From contig JAEUHH010000040.1 of the NCBI GenBank assembly GCA_016795505.1, positions 1 through 48,995 on the forward strand: DNA of 48,995 nt, written 5' to 3'. Of this stretch, positions 47,238-48,995 are shown in pieces. Origin of the DNA: Verrucomicrobiales bacterium (GTDB lineage Bacteria > Verrucomicrobiota > Verrucomicrobiia > Verrucomicrobiales > DEV007). Numbering within the stretch: position 1 is the first letter of the stretch; each line of letters starts with the position of its first letter. The notes beneath the pieces are model-generated. The model was not told the DNA's origin. It saw only the letters and a program-made list of their open reading frames with translations, and searched no databases. The translations under genes and the position numbers were made by a program.

Positions 47238-48995
47238 ATGAATCCCCGACTCCACCCTCTTTGGTCCCTCATCCTGCTCCTCTTCCCGGCGTTGCAGGCT
47301 CAGGAACCCCAGCCCGCCGTCACCGCCGATGCCTCGGGCAAGATCATCATCGACACGCGGGGCGAACGACCGAAGCCGGCTCTCTTCTACCGCGTCGTCG
47401 TCGATGGCACCGCGACGATCCAGCGGGACCGGGTCGTCACCGAGGCGGCGATCGATGTCACGCGGATCCAGGGAGCGGGCGCGTCCTACCGCATCGGCCT
47501 GCGCGGGACGGACAAGGTCGCCGCGGTGACGGGGGACTCGGTCGGATCGTGGGCGGTTCGTCAGGAGGGCGCCGGGACTCGGTTGCTCGAAGTGACGGTG
47601 AAAACGCCCGAGGTGGACACCCATCGGTTCGGCATCCGGATCGAGTCCGAGCCCTTCGCCTCGCTCCCGGCCTCGTCCGAACTGACCCATTTCGCTCCGG
47701 GGGGCAAGGAGACGGCTTCCTTCCATTCCGTGCTGGCCCTCGCCTTCGCCGGAGGCACGACCGGACGCGTCACGACGGCGGAAGGATTCCTCCCGCTCGG
47801 AAATCCTGACGGAAACACCAAGACGGTTCGTTATCAGACGACGACGGGCGGGAAACTGGTCGTGCAGGTGAAGCGGTCCGGCCTCGCGCCCGAGCCGGTC
47901 GAGTTTTACGGTCTCGGACTCAGGGGGGCGGTTGACGCCACGGGCAAGACGGCCGTTTTCAACCTCAGCGGGAATGTGAAGGTGAGCGAGCCGGGCGCGT
48001 CGGTCACGATCCTGGGCGGCAACGCGGCCCTGACCAACGCTCCCCAGGAAACGGGAGGACGCATCGTTCTAGGCCAGGAACATGGGGCGCCGGTGCTGCG
48101 GCTCGTCTTTCCGAACGCGGGGGATTTTCCCCTCGATCTCGACTTTGTCGCCGCCATCACCGAGGACGGCCCCTGGCGCCGGCTCGACTTCACGGTCGGA
48201 TCGTCCGCGGTCATGCCCCTCTGTCTCACGGCCCTGGAAGAGGGAACGGAATTCACCAATGCGGGCGGCGAACTGCTGCCGGAACACGAGAGCGGCAACT
48301 GGCTCGGTTTCCTGCCCGCCGGGGGCCGCGCGCGGCTCGCGTGGAAGCCGGGGCGTCCCGCGACCGAGGGGAAACTTTTTTTCACGACCAGCGCCCTCGT
48401 CGAGGCGACGCTCGGGGCGGGATTGCTGCGCCAGGATCACCGCATCGACTACCGCATCCTCCAGGGCGAGATCGAGAGCCTCGTCCTCGACCTCGCGGGC
48501 GAAGGGGAAGTCGTCGCGGTCGAGGGAGCCGGGCTCACCTCGTGGCAGGTCGTCGCGGAAGAAGGCGGTGCGCGGCGTTTGGAGGTTTCGTTAGGAAAGT
48601 TCCTCACCGGTGAAACCTCGCTCTCGGTCCGCACCCAAACGCCGCTCGATGCCTTCCCGGTGAAGGCCCAGCTCGTGCGGCTGACGCCGCGGAACGCGGT
48701 GCGGCACTCGGGTCACCTGCGGCTCGCCAATGTCGGGTCGGTGCGCCTCGATCCCGCGACGACCGAGGGCCTCGCCCAGCTCTCGCCGGAGCAGTTTCCC
48801 GGCAATGCGCTGGAGGCCCGCCAGGTCTTCGTCTATCGCTTTCCCTCAGCCGATTACGATCTCGCCGTCGCGGCCGACCGGGTCCAGCCCGAGGTGGGCG
48901 TCTCGCAGCTCGTCACCTACGAGGTCACCGAGACCGAGCGCCGTCTCTCGGCCGATCTCGAGCTCGACATCCGCGAGGCGCCGATCCGCGAATGG
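47238..48995 (+). CDS. Large exported protein, unknown function (incomplete at right edge)
   Basis: The reading frame is open for all 586 codons from the ATG at 47238 to the last base, with no stop, so the protein continues beyond the window. It has a signal peptide (NPRLHPLWSLILLLFPALQA, cleavage before QEPQP). The visible part is beta-rich with repeated hydrophobic/Gly strands, reminiscent of stacked Ig-like or beta-sandwich modules, and contains few Cys. I do not recognise a domain. It is the third gene after the ECF and VWA genes, 149 bp beyond the VWA stop and past the inverted repeat, so it may be in the same transcription unit or regulon. Similar three-gene orders occur in other PVC genomes to my recollection, which I cannot verify here. 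Confidence 0.75.
   Translation, partial: MNPRLHPLWSLILLLFPALQAQEPQPAVTADASGKIIIDTRGERPKPALFYRVVVDGTATIQRDRVVTEAAIDVTRIQGAGASYRIGLRGTDKVAAVTGDSVGSWAVRQEGAGTRLLEVTVKTPEVDTHRFGIRIESEPFASLPASSELTHFAPGGKETASFHSVLALAFAGGTTGRVTTAEGFLPLGNPDGNTKTVRYQTTTGGKLVVQVKRSGLAPEPVEFYGLGLRGAVDATGKTAVFNLSGNVKVSEPGASVTILGGNAALTNAPQETGGRIVLGQEHGAPVLRLVFPNAGDFPLDLDFVAAITEDGPWRRLDFTVGSSAVMPLCLTALEEGTEFTNAGGELLPEHESGNWLGFLPAGGRARLAWKPGRPATEGKLFFTTSALVEATLGAGLLRQDHRIDYRILQGEIESLVLDLAGEGEVVAVEGAGLTSWQVVAEEGGARRLEVSLGKFLTGETSLSVRTQTPLDAFPVKAQLVRLTPRNAVRHSGHLRLANVGSVRLDPATTEGLAQLSPEQFPGNALEARQVFVYRFPSADYDLAVAADRVQPEVGVSQLVTYEVTETERRLSADLELDIREAPIREW

Overview
The window is a GC-rich, densely coded bacterial chromosome segment. 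It most likely comes from the PVC superphylum, and Verrucomicrobiota is the best fit. The evidence is the paired planctomycete-cytochrome-c/DUF1549/DUF1553 and DUF1501 genes, a large ECF sigma factor divergent from a membrane Ser/Thr kinase, a second ECF sigma factor followed by an anti-sigma-like VWA/DUF3520 protein, and a sulfatase/sialidase/esterase repertoire. Peptidoglycan genes (amidase, glmM, cdaA) are also present. There are no phage, integrase or transposase genes, no CRISPR array, and I recognised no rRNA or tRNA. Thirty-eight protein genes are supported; the last runs off the right edge. Shine-Dalgarno signals are generally weak, so several starts were chosen from family alignment or signal peptides.

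Layout. 0.2-4.1 kb: FAD-dependent phytoene-dehydrogenase-like oxidoreductase, a TSUP exporter and a divergent LysR regulator. 4.1-8.2 kb: a symmetrical block with a divergent kinase and ECF sigma gene in the middle, an OmpA-domain gene on one side and a small secreted protein on the other; the same 58-bp element precedes both flanking genes. 8.3-15.9 kb: exported proteins (sialidase, hydrolase, beta-barrel, lipoproteins) and a sugar-phosphate isomerase-like protein. 16.1-19.0 kb: rplM-rpsI and purH. 19.0-24.6 kb: isochorismatase-ThuA fusion, esterase, sulfatase and GT4 glycosyltransferase. 24.7-29.3 kb: the DUF1553/DUF1501 pair. 29.4-33.6 kb: amidase, then cdaA, a shrunken YbbR-like anchor, glmM and bioD, linking c-di-AMP synthesis to cell-wall precursors. 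33.7-37.5 kb: a two-domain hydrolase and a prenyltransferase-like gene with a coupled partner. 37.5-40.5 kb: a lone OLD-type ATPase/TOPRIM gene between direct repeats, then a 17-unit 21-bp tandem repeat. 40.5-42.9 kb: sufS, sufU and a hydrolase. 43.3-49.0 kb: ECF sigma factor, VWA protein and a large exported protein of unknown function.

The most notable unexplained signals are non-coding. There are seven exact-length copies of a 45-bp interspersed repeat, one of which covers a start codon. The 58-bp element is shared by the two genes flanking the kinase/sigma pair. A 124-bp duplication of the prenyltransferase 5' end brackets the OLD-type gene. The 21-bp repeat is open in frame with sufS. 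All comparisons were made by eye within this window; no database search was run.
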